A stretch of DNA of 64,000 bases from Powellomyces hirtus (taxonomy: Eukaryota > Chytridiomycota > Chytridiomycetes > Spizellomycetales > Powellomycetaceae). Positions 10,709 through 24,080 of the stretch are shown one piece after another. The stretch's first letter is position 1, and every line of letters begins with the position of its first letter. The translations under genes and the position numbers were made by a program. The stretch lies in NCBI GenBank assembly GCA_025526995.1, contig JAHLKG010000025.1, forward strand, positions 401,938-465,937. Reading direction: 5' to 3'. Under the pieces are notes generated by a model that was not told where the DNA came from, made no database searches, and saw only the letters and a program-made list of their open reading frames with translations.

Positions 10709-13700
10709 ATGCCGGCGACGTCCACAAAGTTCGTTGCTCGTGCAGGAACACAGCTGGACCTGTTCTCAACGGCCCTACAACGTTCCCAGCCTACGGGACA
10801 GCCTGTTTCCCCAACGGCAGTCGAACACAGAACAGCCCGGGTGCCAGCCTCCTCCAAACTGGGAACATTTGATGGGGTCTTTGTGCCCGTCTGTCTCTCC
10901 ATTTGGGTAGATGGCCAGTTCGTCCACGTACTACGCACATTGTGAATGCTTACCTTCTTGATAACAGGGAGTTCTTGCTTTTTTGCGTTTCCCGTGGATT
11001 ATCGGACAAGCTGGCTTGGTTGGAACTCTGGCGCTGTTCAGTATCGGATACTTTCTTACCAGCACAACTACGCTTTCGCTCTCTGCTATCTCGAGTAATG
11101 GCCACGTTGGCGGTGGAGGTGCCTATTTTCTCATTAGTCGAGTGCTGGGACCCGAATTCGGCGGGAGTATTGGCGTGGTGAGTAGAAAAGTTGCGGTTAC
11201 TAGTCTGTTAAATGACTGACGAAATGGCTTACTGTGACCCCTTGCTTTCGCCAGGTGTTCTGGATGGGGACCATATTAACTGGTACCATGAACCTCCTTG
11301 GTTTTGTCGAACCACTTCTCGCATCTTTCGGCCAAGAAAGTGGAATGGTGGCCCAGGTCCTCCCGGAGGGTACCTCGTGGCAGCTGCTATATGCATCATG
11401 CGCTGCCTTGGTGTGTTTGGCGCTCTGCCTTGTCGGCTCTTCGGTATTTAAAACTCGTTCGCGGTTGGATTAATCGACGCCTCTTGCTCACACTCTCCTC
11501 ACACAGGTGGTGGCCCGAGCCTCGGTGTTCTTGGCGGCCATCCTACTGATCTCGACTCTTTCATGCATGGGTTCCCTGGCATTTCAACATCCATTTGAGC
11601 AACCGGATCTCTACATTGTGTTCGAAGGATTCAATCGAGAAACACTGCTCGCGAACCTGTGGCCACATTTTACGACTGATCTGGGCGTAAATCAAAGCTT
11701 CAGGACTGTGTTCTCGATTGTGTTTCCAGCGTGCACTGGAATCCTGGCCGGTGCTTCTATGAGCGGCGACCTGAGAGCGCCAAGCCGAGCCATCCCCAAA
11801 GGGACGGTAGCTGCTTTGATCTTTACCTATGCCGCCTACATTTCGCTTGCTGTCCTCATTGCCGGCTCGATCAATCGGCTGACCCTCCTCAAAGATCTGA
11901 ACGTCCTTCAAGATGTGTCAATCGTCCCTGCCCTTGTTGCAGTCGGTGTGGCTTCCACGTCGTTCTTTTCGGCCTTGGGGAGCCTTCTCGGAGCAGCCAA
12001 GCTTTTTCAGGCTATCATTGCAGGTGCTTCTATTTTCAGTTGCGACCGAAAGCTTCGAACGTATCCTCATCAGATTTTGCAGATGATCTCCTTCCGCTAT
12101 CAGCGTTCATACAAAGTGTGCTTTCTAAGGGCAAATTCTCGCAGATATGGGGCGTGTTAATTAGTTACGCTTTGATGCAGAGTATCCTAGTCGCAGTTAG
12201 TGACATCAATGAGGTGTGTTTACTGCACAATTTATCTTTCGATTGGCTTCAGTCTAACCCTTGCTCGTAGATTGCTCCGTTCGTCACAATGTGTTCCCTC
12301 CTGACGGTAAGCATTTGAAGAACCATTGCGAAGATCATCAACTGATCTCACACTCCGCCTTGACAGTTCGGAGTGCTGAACCTGGCGTGTCTTCTTCTTC
12401 GCGCCTCGGGGTCGCCGAACTTTAGACCAACCTTCGAATTCTTCAGCTGGCGGACCGCATTCGCTGGATTCACCGGATGTTTGGTAGCCATGTTCGTTGT
12501 CGACAACATACACGCGCTGTACTCGTGTGTGTTTGGCGGATCTGTGTTTGTCATCATTCACTACGCCGCACCACCAAAGTCATGGGGAGATGTCACGCAA
12601 TCCCTGATTTACCACCAATGTCGGAAGTACCTTCTCCGATTGGATCTTCGGAAGGAGCATGTCAAGTTCTGGCGTCCGCAAATCATGGTCCTTGTGCAGG
12701 ACCCTCGGCGGGATTTCGTCTTGATCCAGTTCCTAAACGATCTGAAAAAAGGAGGCCTCTTTGTCTTGAGCCACATTCTCAAAGGAAGAGACTTCTCATC
12801 GCGATTGTCGGACTACAAGCGTCAACTGCCATCATGGTTACGCTATGTCGACATTGCCAAGGTCAAAGCTTTTGTGCAACTTACAATCGCGCCTAGCGAA
12901 CGCGTCGGAGCTCAGAATCTGCTGTTGGGTGGTGGACTTGGCGGAATGAAACCAAACATTATTGCGATCGGTTTCTTGGAGCGCGATCGACGAGCGCCGA
13001 ACTTTATGGACTCTGACAACGACTCTATGTTGGCGGCCGATAGGACCGGAGGTGTCGCCACCAGTTATCGGCGCAGCAACTCTCGCCCGTCACCAGCCGA
13101 GCAGGTTTCAGAGCTGAATCGCGACCCCTTAACTGCCGATCTGCCCAACTCGGTTGATCTCGATGACGGAATGGACGAAACTGAATATGTCGGGATCATC
13201 GAAGGTGAGTAGCAAGTAAAGCTAACCCACAATGATATGTAATCATTGATTCCGGTGGTTTAGATGCTTTGGCACTTGATAAGGCAGTTGCAATCGCCAG
13301 AGGATTCGGCAACCTTGAAGAACCCGGTATGAAGAAACCGCATCCGGAACGAGCGAGACGGTCAAAGAATCGGTTCACCACTTACGCCGCAGAAGAATAC
13401 AAAAGGTGCACACTGCCGGAATGGACATTGGGTTGGGATTGCGGTTACCACTCGGCAAGACATCATGACTAATTCTGTGCCTATAGGTTCTCCATTTTCT
13501 TCTCGAACCGGTTCTCTCAACACATTGACATGCATCTCCCGGATGATGAAGACTCCCCGTTTCTTCCTACGCCGGACTTGGAACCTGGACAGCCCGAGGA
13601 GACCAGCGCGCCTAGCTGTCGCTACATTGACCTGTGGCCCATCCAAATGGCTCAGACCGGTTTAGCAAAGTCGGCCTACACATTTGACTCGTATACTCTG

Positions 13701-14441
13701 GTCTTACAGCTCGGTACGATTCTCCACATGGTGCCGCACTGGAAAAAGCATTATGTTCTGCGGACGGTCGTTTTTGTCGAGAACGAGGAAGAGGCTGAAG
13801 AAGAGATGGGAAGGGTGGACGTATTGCTTCGGGGACTGCGCATAAAGTGTGAGCTCAAGATGGTTTGGTTGCGGCCTCGGTATGGACCCAGTGCCAGCGA
13901 GGATTATGAGAAAATTTGCCGTCGTCTCCATCTCCAGAATCGCCCGCCTAGTATTACCAAGAACGCAACACCAGGGCCATCACAGAAACGCAACGACTCG
14001 TCGGACGACGACGACGACCAATCCCCGTCTAGCGAGCGCCGCCCTTCGTCGTTCGTGACTACTCGACTGAGCCGCGAATACGTTCACGGATTTGATGTTT
14101 CGTCGGACGTTCCGCACCCCAGACCCCGCGGTAACAGCACCACTAATAGCAGCACCACATCATCGTCGGGGCGCAATGGCAGCCGCCGTATCATGTCACG
14201 GGTGTTTGACATGCTTCCCACCAGCACGCAACATCTGGTGCTGAACCAGCTCCTGCAGGCCCATTCGTCGTTGGACACGACTGCCGTCATCATGATGACC
14301 CTGCCGGCTCCGAGCACCGGCACGGGAGGGAGCAGGCAGCGGTCGGCGCAGTACCTTGAGGAACTGGATGTTCTGACCAAAGACTTGCCGCCTACGTTCA
14401 TGGTCCATGGAAAGGGCTTGACTGTTACGATGTCTCTATAG
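10709..14441 (+). CDS. VHC1: Cation-chloride cotransporter, SLC12 family (Vhc1-like)
   Basis: Moves chloride together with K+ and/or Na+; the yeast homologue sits in the vacuolar membrane. Nine exons: 10709-10906, 10968-11177, 11255-11443, 11507-12023, 12083-12213, 12271-12306, 12367-13204, 13264-13405 and 13487-14441. All phases agree, giving 1071 residues (yeast Vhc1 is about 1120). Diagnostic pieces in order: KLGTFDGVFVP at the end of exon 1, GQAGLVGTLAL, GGGAYFLISRVLGPEFGGSIG in exon 2, FPACTGILAGASMSGDL in exon 4, NFRPTFEFFSW and FWRPQIMVLVQDPR in exon 7. The cytosolic C-terminal domain has LRTVVFVENEEEAEEE and a Ser/Asp-rich insert. Exon 6 is only 36 nt (12 codons). The N-terminal start is the first ATG and may not be exact. 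Confidence 0.92.
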
Positions 14442-15687
14442 AAGACACTATTTGCCATTCCTTGACTTGTCACTATATATCTTGCATTGGGACCTTGACT
14501 CCGAAATCCCCCTATTATTTTGTCCATCATTCTTGTGCATCTGATTCTTCTCCCCGTTTATCGTTTTTCGTAGATGTATATTTTAGTGCAACAGCTCGCT
14601 CCCTGTTTCCCGCGTCTCTTTCCCATTGCTAGATCTGTATATATACAGTTTGTATGAACAATATGATTCGAGATGTGCATCGGGATTTACGGTCTATCGA
14701 AATTTGAACAAGAAAAAAAAAAGTAGTAACAAGAATTGCGGGTGGGGAGCTCCTGTCAACCTGTGGGGGCTAAAATGTACTCTTCAATCGGGGGACTTGC
14801 TGGGCGCACCTCATGGCGTTGGTTTGTCACAGCTTTAATTAGAACGCAAATTTGCTTGCAGTTGATTTCCCAATCCCGCAGGCACAGACTATGGCTGACA
14901 TTCCATTTCTTGTGCTTTCATTTTTTTTTGGATCGGTGGTGTGAGGCCGAGTGCGAGGACTATATGAAGACAAACGGCGCAGCAATTTAATTGACCATTC
15001 AACGAAATGTGACTGACCGAGTAACCAGCAAAATCCATTTGAACAACGCGGAATCAAACACTTCCACAGGGTGAAAAAGGCGCCGCACTTTTTTTCAGAT
15101 GCCACACTGGCATGGCCCATGAATCAAACCCAAGAAGTTAACTAGGAATATGTCCCTTGATTATTATTCTTTGTGATACCAATTTGCATTCATTATGAGG
15201 GTTGCCGTTTGTCAAAAGGTTAAGTAGCTCAAAGTTTCTTTCCACTGGAACATTTACACTTATACGAGCATCTCGTGCAATCGGATCCCCCGAAATAGTC
15301 TTCAAAGCTAAAACATTGCGAAGGTAAACGGTAAGAGGCGGAGGTTTCGCTGACGTAAGAAAGGTGAATGGGGCGCAGCGAGCACGTGTCTGCGTACTCT
15401 ATATAGGCCCAGCGGCGAGTCGTTTTTGTTCTCAAATTTCTCTTGCAACCAAATTTTCCCTCTCGTTGCTTGCATCTCTGTGCCACCGGTCACGTGGAGG
15501 CACAGTCACCGCGATACGCGACTTGCAGCCAATGAGAGAGCGTTGAGGAATGTCCCTTTTTCCCTTCATCTTTTTACTAGACAGGCTATGGCTGGCTGCG
15601 CGTGAAAGAGAAAAAAGAATCCCCTATTGGAAAGACCTCCTCGGAAGAGCTGGAACAACCCTCCTCTTTTTTCCTCCATTAGCAAAC
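14442..15687. other. Spacer upstream of eIF4A, with candidate core promoter
   Basis: No gene is visible. CTCTATATAGG at 15399-15406 is a TATA-like site about 285 bp before the eIF4A start, with CACGTG at 15382-15387 just upstream. The 80 bp before the ATG are rich in pyrimidines and A, typical of a highly expressed fungal gene. The distance suggests a long leader or a 5'-UTR intron. Confidence 0.45.
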
Positions 15688-17679
15688 ATGGCTACCGACG
15701 CAAAGTAAGTATACGGAACCCGCAAACCCCAACACAACCTATCGCACTTTTTGCACTGCAAGAGCCTGGTGGTCGCTGGGCATACCTGGTGCATACTTGT
15801 TGGGGGATCTCTACGTGGCATGCCTGCTGCAAGCGGACATGCGACGAAGCTGATGGCCCAAATTTCCCATCCCTCACATGTCATTTACCCTGCCTCCTTT
15901 CTTTTCCTAGAGCACCCGCAGCTGAAGGCACTTTCACCGATGTTCCCGAAGCGGAGATCGAGGTAGGTTGCGGCTACACATTGGGGAAGGGCAAAGCACA
16001 GAGAACTGCTGTGAGGACGAGAGAATGTTGGAAGAATCCTTCGGCGATTCCCATGTGCCTTGTTTTCACAACACATACGCACACACTTAGCCTACTCGAG
16101 CAGCAGTTTGACGAATGTGCTTTTGCTTCTTGTCCCCCTTCTAGTCCAACTGGGACGAGGTCGTCGACAAGTTCGATGACATGAAGCTCCGTGAAGAACT
16201 TCTCCGTGGTATCTACGCCTACGGGTAAGTGTCACCGTCTTTAGGTCAGAGAGGGGCAGACATACCGAATGGAGCGCTTTGGACGAAGCGGAACGGAAAC
16301 AGTGGTTGCCGAGAGAATGTTTGTGGAAGCTTCTCGGCATTGGCTGCGACAACCGCATTTTCGACCGTAGCGCCACTTCTGGTTTTCCCCTCGCTCCGCG
16401 GCCAGAATACGAGCACCACACTCATTGCCCGTTCTTCTCCGACATTTAATAGTTTCGAGCGCCCATCCGCCATTCAGCAGCGTGCCATCCTTCCCGTCAT
16501 CAAGCAGCACGACGTGATCGCTCAGGCCCAGTCCGGTACCGGAAAGACCGCCACCTTCTCCATCTCCATCCTTCAGTCGTTGGACATGACCAAGAAGGAA
16601 TGCCAGGCTCTTATCCTCGCCCCCACCCGTGAATTGGCCCAGCAGATCCAGAAGGTCCTTATCGCTCTCGGTGAATACATGGAGATTGAGTGCCACGCCT
16701 GCATTGGTGGAACCAACGTTCGTGAGGACATGCGCAAGCTCGACGCCGGTGTCCACGTCGTTGTCGGTACCCCCGGTCGTGTTTTCGACATGATAAACCG
16801 AGGTGCCCTCAAGACCGACTCCATGAAGATGTTCGTTCTCGACGAAGCCGATGAAATGTTGTCTCGCGGTTTCAAGGACCAAATTTACGACGTCTTCCAG
16901 CTCCTTCCCCCCGCTACTCAGGTCGTCCTCCTCTCCGCCACCATGCCTGCCGAAGTTTTGGAGGTCACCAAGCGTTTCATGAGGGACCCCGTCCGTATTC
17001 TCGTCAAGCGTGACGAACTCACCCTCGAAGGTATCAAGCAGTTCTACGTCGCCGTCGAGAAGGAAGAGTGGAAGCTCGACACTCTCTGCGATCTGTACGA
17101 GACCGTCACCATCACCCAGGCTGTCATCTTCTGCAACACTCGCAGAAAGGTCGACTGGTTGACCGAGAAGATGCACGGCCGTCAATTCACCGTCTCTGCC
17201 ATGGTAAGCGGGCGCAATCCTTTATTCTCACGTCAATCGCTTTGTTCGCCGCGTTCTCATCCATTATGTGTTCGCTTTGCACAATAGCACGGTGACATGA
17301 CCCAGGCCGAGCGTGATGTCATCATGAAGGAGTTCCGTTCCGGATCTTCCCGTGTCCTGATCACCACCGACTTGTTGGCCCGTGGTATCGACGTCCAGCA
17401 GGTTTCCCTGGTTATCAACTACGACCTGCCCACCAACCGCGAAAACTACATCCACCGTATTGGTCGTGGTGGTCGTTTCGGTCGTAAGGGAGTGGCCATC
17501 AACTTTGTCACCGCCGACGATGTGCGCATGCTGCGCGACATTGAGCAGTTCTACAACACCCAGGTCGAGGAAATGCCAATGAACATTGCTGAACTGTAAG
17601 TTGACCTGAACAGAGCGTACTGGTAAGCGTCGATCGGAACTGACGAATGTCCTTCTCGCTTCTCTTATCTAGCATCTAA
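15688..17679 (+). CDS. TIF1: Translation initiation factor eIF4A (DEAD-box RNA helicase)
   Basis: ATP-dependent RNA helicase of the cap-binding complex eIF4F; unwinds mRNA leaders. Six exons: 15688-15704, 15911-15962, 16145-16224, 16453-17203, 17288-17595 and 17673-17679. Phases agree throughout and give 404 residues, the family length. Visible motifs: Q-motif region [20 protein letters not shown] (Walker A), [19 protein letters not shown] (Walker B), [17 protein letters not shown] and [13 protein letters not shown]. The first coding exon is 17 nt and the last only 7 nt (completes Leu, then Ile and stop). Codon use is strongly biased to C-ending codons, as expected for an abundant protein. 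Four of the five introns fall in the first 60 or last 100 codons. Confidence 0.97.
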
Positions 17680-19533
17680 ACCGACTGACAACAACAATAA
17701 AAGAAACAGCAGTAGTAGCTGAAACGGCAGTCAAAGCTATTTGTTGTTTGTTGTTGTTGACTTGTGTGCGTGTGCTCCACCCATCATCATCATCACCAAC
17801 CTGGAACAGGCTTTTCCCCCTACCGTCACCCATCTACCACATCTTCCACTCTTTGGTTGGGCTCTTTCTTTTTTGACTCCTCACCTCCTTATTCTGTCTA
17901 CTGTGTTTACCTCTCTCTCTCTCTTCATTATGCTTTACGACTGGGCTTTGTATAATAGATATTTCTTTACATTCATCTATCTTTGCACCCACATGCACAT
18001 GCGAACACTCTGGCCATTGAGGTCTGACGCAGGGCCTACAACGCTGCCGGGCGATTGACCTGGCACAAGTCAAACGTGCTCATCTGTCACGACCACGTAC
18101 TTTGCATTAAGCACAACCCTGGATTTTGCTATGAATTGCAACATAAACATTTTGGCCAGGGATGAGCAATGGAGCAACATGTAGGAATAGCTAGAAATAT
18201 GATGAGTTGAATAGAATTTAGTCATGCACGCCTTAACATAAAATTCATGCTGTGGTGTCGGGAGAAAGGTTGCTCAAAGAACCATAGAGGGATTGTGCGG
18301 AATAACTTGAAAAGTCTTGTTAGATGTCTGTCTTTCAGAATATAAAGCTTGCCCTCTCTTTTTCCTACCATTCATCGGTCTTATATATGTCCGTCAAATA
18401 ATTAGTGATGGGTCGAAAGTTGAAGAAAGCCAACTTGAGGGTTTTTTGTGAGACTCTTAATACAGGTCTTTTTAAGAGTCGATTTGACTAGCTCTAGTAG
18501 ATCGACGCACGGCAGAGGGATACGAGACTTCTTCCGCGTTTTTCATCTCTTCATCCAAAGCGACCTCAACACAGGCAACGGACACACAAGGTTCAATATC
18601 ATTTTAAGTCACAGCCGATCTTCAAAGAGTAGGGACCCATGTGTTCATCCTTGTATGATTTTTTTCTTTTGGTGTTTTTGGCTAGGCAGGAATCGCAACC
18701 TTTCTTACTTTCTCGTTCTCCGCCTTCTCCTTCGAAGTGGCGAGCGGCTCCGAAGCAATCTCAACCCCCTCTCTTCTCAGCAAGGCTCCGGATTTGATCG
18801 CGGCCGCACCATTGATTTCAAAGCAGTTAGATAGCCGGGGAAACGGCACTGGGCCAAGGTCAATGTAATGTCAGATGTGAAATGCGGTAGCATAATTCAT
18901 TGCAAGGACGGTCATGCTAAACAAGCTCCCCCGACCCTCTCACAGGCGCAGACGATGTTTTCTCCAGACACGAGCTATTTAATAGCCTGGTACGACAGCG
19001 ACCGCCCCGAGCTGAATTGGTGGTCCGAGTAACACGAAGAAAAAAATGACGATCGAATGGTCCCTCGAAGCGCCGTCTCAACAAGCGACTCGCGAAGCTG
19101 GCGCCAACGTCGCCCACGTTTCCTTTTTCTGTTCTTTTACCGGGATAGCAGTGCCCCGTGGACCACTCCCTGACACCAACCTCCGTCGTTATGTCAAGAT
19201 CAAGCACACGTCGGACATCACTCCCGGCGTGATCCCACCTAACACCAACACTCCTCACTTCGTGAAATGAACCGCTTGCCGAACACCACTCTTGGAGTGA
19301 TCACGACGCATCTAACGCTATCGCAAAGCGGCAAATACGCATGCTAAGTGGCCCACAACCACAACGCAGCTGGCGGTATCATGAAGCAGCAAAAGGCATG
19401 TCGAATCAGAGTCTACCTCAAAAGCAACAGCCGCAGTCCATCTCGATGAAGCCGGCATTTTCGATGAACACGAACTTGGAAAGGTCTGAACAACAAGAAC
19501 TTTATTGCTTCTCGATTGCAAAGGTATTTTCCA
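17680..19533. other. No gene recognised
   Basis: Starts with the T-rich 3' flank of eIF4A. Frames of 110-130 codons exist on both strands (18448-18834 plus, 19258-18917 minus) but have no recognisable motifs and no splice context, so I treat them as chance. Confidence 0.4.
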
Positions 19534-20222
19534 TTAACCCGGAGGTGAAAAGCCCGCAGCAACGGCAGCATCGTTGATCTTCCTACCTCGCAACAACAAT
19601 GAAATAAGGGGGATGGTAGAACATCTCAAAATATTTGGAATTCCTTGACAACAAAATCTACCTCTCGGATACCCCGCCTGTTCACAAAGAACAGCATTCT
19701 CCACCATGTATACAGGATATCCCATGTCACTGTGATTGCAACAGCACCCCTCGGGAATGACAAGTGTCGCAGCTTGCTTGACGGTGCCACCATGGCACTT
19801 GGCAACCGCTATTTGGCCAGGTGATGAAAGGTTTGTTTGCTCTCTTTTCTTTTCCAATTCGACTCACTTGAATGGCGTGTCCGATAATGCTGAGACAGGA
19901 GACAGTTAGCCATCTGTGTCGGTCAATGCTTAGATTGCAGCCTGTTTGTACCTGCATCATGTTATCTTTTCGGGAAAATGTGCAATTACACCCGCTATGG
20001 AGGCATTTGTGAGGTTTTGCCCCCGTATGCACGCTAAGAACAGATGATTAGCATCCTACATGCAAACGATGACAACTAGCAACTACTCACCGCATGTGAC
20101 GTGCTCTGTGTCCGCTATGAGTGAATGATCTGTCGCAAATAGGACACTTGATGGTTCGCTTTGACTCGGAAGTATTGGTGACAGATCTGGGTTGAACAGT
20201 ATTCCAGTCATACAATCGGCGG
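19534..20222 (-). CDS. C2H2 zinc-finger protein, 5' end unresolved
   Basis: Probable DNA-binding transcription factor with two adjacent C2H2 fingers. Exons on the minus strand: 20222-20091, 20033-19952, 19889-19868 and, less certainly, 19808-19534; all phases agree. Finger 1 is C-x2-C-x12-H-x3-H (CPICDRSFTHSGHRARH). A linker RVHTGAKPHK follows, then finger 2, C-x4-C with FSRKDNMMQHYRTRH, split by an intron between MMQ and H. The arrangement resembles the paired fingers of the Msn2/Mig class. The last exon has no recognisable domain. The exon at 20222 opens after an acceptor, so at least one upstream exon with the start codon is missing from this model. Confidence 0.6.
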
Positions 20223-23200
20223 CTGAGTATTACGGATATGGAGTATTGCAGAAACACAGACTACAAACCGCAACGTTTCATGTCCCTTTTGGACGCAGAA
20301 CGTGTAACTGTTGTCCTTGACTTTGCACGCGGGGCTTTTGAGTTCAGACCTTGTCAATTCCTGGTTCTTGTTCAGCTTGGTTCCTGGTATGGCGCCATTT
20401 TGGTCGCAAAGAAGGTTGACCCAAGAACCGGTGGAACAGCGGCCAAAGAACATTCGACTGGCAGTCATGATAGGCTCGTCGACAAGGGAATACAGGATGG
20501 CATTGATAAACCTAGATACTCTTCGCAAGTTGCTGAGACAGTATGGACACTGTTTTCAGAACGCCTTTTTAACGCACAACTCCTGCATGTCAGGTCAGAA
20601 TAGCCGAAGTGTGGCAAATACTGAGGCAGTTGCACAAAACACAGCAGGTATATCGATTCGGATGTTTTTGCGGCTGCACGTTTGTACTCTGATCCCACGA
20701 GCTTGACCCAACTGAAGGGAAGCAAGGTAAACTCTCAGCCCTACTAAACCCGTGCACCTGTACCAATTTGTTGGAGTTAATAACAGTATTGTAGACGACT
20801 GGACTTCGGCCAGCTGTCTCGTCCCACTTGAACCTGGCAAACCATCAAATTGTTCCATTCTTCCCAACACTGGTGGTCACAGCGGTGATATGACCTTCTC
20901 GCATGGCTGGCTTAATGCGAGATGAGCAGCAGAGCATATGAACAAAACTCCTCTCTCAACAACAAGGTTATCGGAGGGGGATGATCTGTTTGCATTTGGA
21001 ACTCGGTGAGCACAATGTCGCAAACCAGGGTCTTGGGATGTGGCTTGTCATGCATGTGCGTGCCTTCCATCCCACGGAGTTGCCACGGAGCGCCCACGAA
21101 AGCCACAGACATCGCGGACTGTGGCAGTGTAAAGAAATTGCGCTGATCACGTCGACGTCAAGTCATCATGTTTTCCCGAGTGTGCTTTCTTCCCGACCTT
21201 CGCACACACCTGCACACTTTTCACTGGTGGGGCGACCTTTGCATAGCATTCTACCTGCGCCGCCAGTGTAATCATATCAAAGGCCGCTATCTAGCCAATT
21301 TCAGTCTTGATGACCTTTTGTCGTGCAGACACCTTCCTACGACCTGTCCCCCAGCTCCGTCCTGGAATGCTTCTCTGCGGATTGCTGCTACGTTGTCCTC
21401 AAGCTTGTGTTGAAGTGTGTCGCTTGCAATTCTTGTCTTCTGCCCTGCAAAGCCGGGGCATTCGGCGCTGTCTTCGAAAACCTGGAAAGCGAACAAATCC
21501 TTAGGCAGGAGATTTCGTTATATTTGGCAATTGACCACGTTCCTATGCTCATACCTGTTGTTACAGCTCTACTCTTCATGAAAGAACCCAAAAAAAACCC
21601 CGCCGTAGACCAATAGGCGCAACGCCGCCTGCTATGGGTATGGAAATCTCCAAACTTGTGCACCATTCAGGGTTATGACATAGTAAGCTGTTTGCGTACA
21701 GAAACCACCCACCAGATGTCCAAACCAAATGAGACAATTATCACCCGTTTCAACATAATCGCATCGCCCATGCTCAGAGAGCCATCAATGGCTCTGGACA
21801 AGTCTCGACGATCCGAGCGGGGCGCTCGCTCGTGAAGTTCAAAGGAGTCATGGCTGAATGACCCAAAGACGTTGCAATCCACATGCCATAAGTGGACTAG
21901 GACCCCGAATGCGGCAGCGGCCTCAACGTTATTTTTGATTCAGCTGGGAAAATCGTCGACCTCGCTTCTACAAATTGCCCGCCGCATATATGGTCCACGA
22001 AATCGCGTCGAGGATCTACAGATCAGCATCATTCACCTAGCTCCGTGATCTGCATCCCTGAACTGGCGCGTTTGGTGTCGATCACGAACCCTCCTTCTGA
22101 ATCCGGATTCATTTACCAGTTGTACAGCCACTCTTTCACGAGGGGCTTACAAGTAACTTCTTGGCAATTATTGACTAGAAGAAAATGTCTAGTCAGAGCG
22201 ACCACAATGGGTTGCAAATCCGGAAGCACATCGTTAGGAGTCTGCTTTTGCGATTGGGGCCGCCGGACGAGTTTTTGGGAGGCACGCAAAGTAAGATGCC
22301 GATGCCAAAGGTGGGCCCTTTGCTCCGAGAATATCGGACCGGATATCCGAGTCCCTATCGGTGCTGTTGACCTCAAGTTCTGGCTTGACCAACGCTGGAC
22401 TTTGATCTAATATTCAGGCAACCAGGCTCTCCGCTTTTAAACGACACGATGATGGAACTTTAACGGTGGAGATTAAAAGTGTCATACTTCAACATTGCAA
22501 TGAAAGTTCGACGCAGGCCGTATAAGCATAATGTCCGGCCCCCATGCCGCTACGCGACAGGAGCAAATGAAGAAAAACACAGCTAGCCGATCAGGGTACA
22601 CCATGTTGTGCGGCCTTGCACGACTGCCAACCTCAAACTCAACCTCAGTCCTCACCATCCATCCTCCTCTTCCGTTTCGTTCGGTTCATCCACGGAAACG
22701 TGTTGCCCCCTCCGTGCCTCCCTCTCCATGCGCAAGGCTCGGCATGAACATTTCACAAGACCTCCGGATTGATTGTAGCCAAGACAGGAGGGGACACACA
22801 CCAAATGACCCGTGAACTGCGAGCACCAACTTGAACATACTGGACGTTAGTTCGCGAGGGTTGAGTGGTTGCTCCTTCGCCGAGTACTAGCTTTTGTTTC
22901 GATGTTCTGGTTAGGGTTATCGTTAGGGCATATCTTGGACTACGTGAGGAAAAGTCGCCGCACAATTGCCCACGAACCCCCATCGATGCCGATCCCCTTG
23001 TAACTTTGATTTACGAGCAGCAAGGCCCACTGCCCACCCTCTTCTTACTACAATGCTTGGATCGGACGGGCGGCCGCGGGAGCACAACGTGTTCCATAAA
23101 TGATCTTTTTCCCGCCCATATTGGATTCTTTGAAAACGTGCCGTGAGAAACCGAACGGCATTTCTCGCACCTCTTTCAAACCTCACTGGGCGCCGTTACG

Positions 23201-24080
23201 GTACTACGTGCTCGTGAACCCCGCTGTTCCAAACGCCAACTCCAACGACAACTTCGTCGTAAATCCACCGTATGCTTCAATCACGTCACGAGCACGTACA
23301 TCGTCTACATCAGCGCGCACAAAGTTAATAGAGCTGATATCGGTTCCACCAAAAAGCTCTATCGCGCCGTTGCATCGGAGCGGATATTTCTTTAAGAAGC
23401 TGCCAATGGGGTCCGGAGAATGAGTGGTATTCCCCTAACATCAGGCTTGCAGGTATTAAGCGGGATGTAGCATGTTCATAGTGATCGCCTTCAGTCATGC
23501 CGGACACCGGGACACACTGATGCCTGTAGCAAGTTTAGTGTCGAAAGTACCGTCAGCAGAGTCCACAACCGGGAGATCGTCCCCCGGCTGCTACAATCGT
23601 ACTACGGTTACAATCTGGACTACTGAAAGCCCAGCAGCTGGTCGATGGTCTTCCCTCCTGTTCAGCGTGCCTTACAAATCACAGATACCATTAGGTGGTG
23701 GCGCTCTCCTCCAGCGGACCAGACTGGTAATGGAAGAGGTCTTCTTTGGCCTCCACGGTGATCATTGGTATCCTAGGCGGCGTTCGCGCTTCTTTGACTT
23801 ACCGATGTGAAGTAGCACATTCTGAAATTCTTGATCTCCTGCAGGCTGTGAGCAATTTAACCAAACAACGTTGTTTTGTTGATGTATATATTTTTTTTGA
23901 ATGTGTGACATGTAAAAAACTTCGGTCAAAATCATATTAATTCTTTTTTTGTTGCTGGCCGTCTACAGTATATACGATGTAAGAATGGATCCATCTGGGT
24001 TGGCGTGGCGCACTCCAGGAAATTGCGCATGTCCCATTGACCAAACCTAAGCAAAGCGCACACCACATCCATCTTCACAG
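20223..24080. other. Large gene-poor stretch
   Basis: Apart from undiscovered 5' exons of the zinc-finger gene near 20223-20900, I find no supported gene in almost 4 kb. Short frames on both strands are of similar quality. A degenerate telomere-like stretch (GGTTAGGGTTATCGTTAGGG) lies at 22909-22928. Confidence 0.4.

Noticed and set aside
16241..17185. 314-codon minus-strand frame opposite eIF4A
   Set aside because: A shadow frame caused by the strong C-ending codon bias of eIF4A.
18448..18834. 128-codon plus-strand frame
   Set aside because: No recognisable motif, composition like random sequence, no supporting splice or promoter signals.
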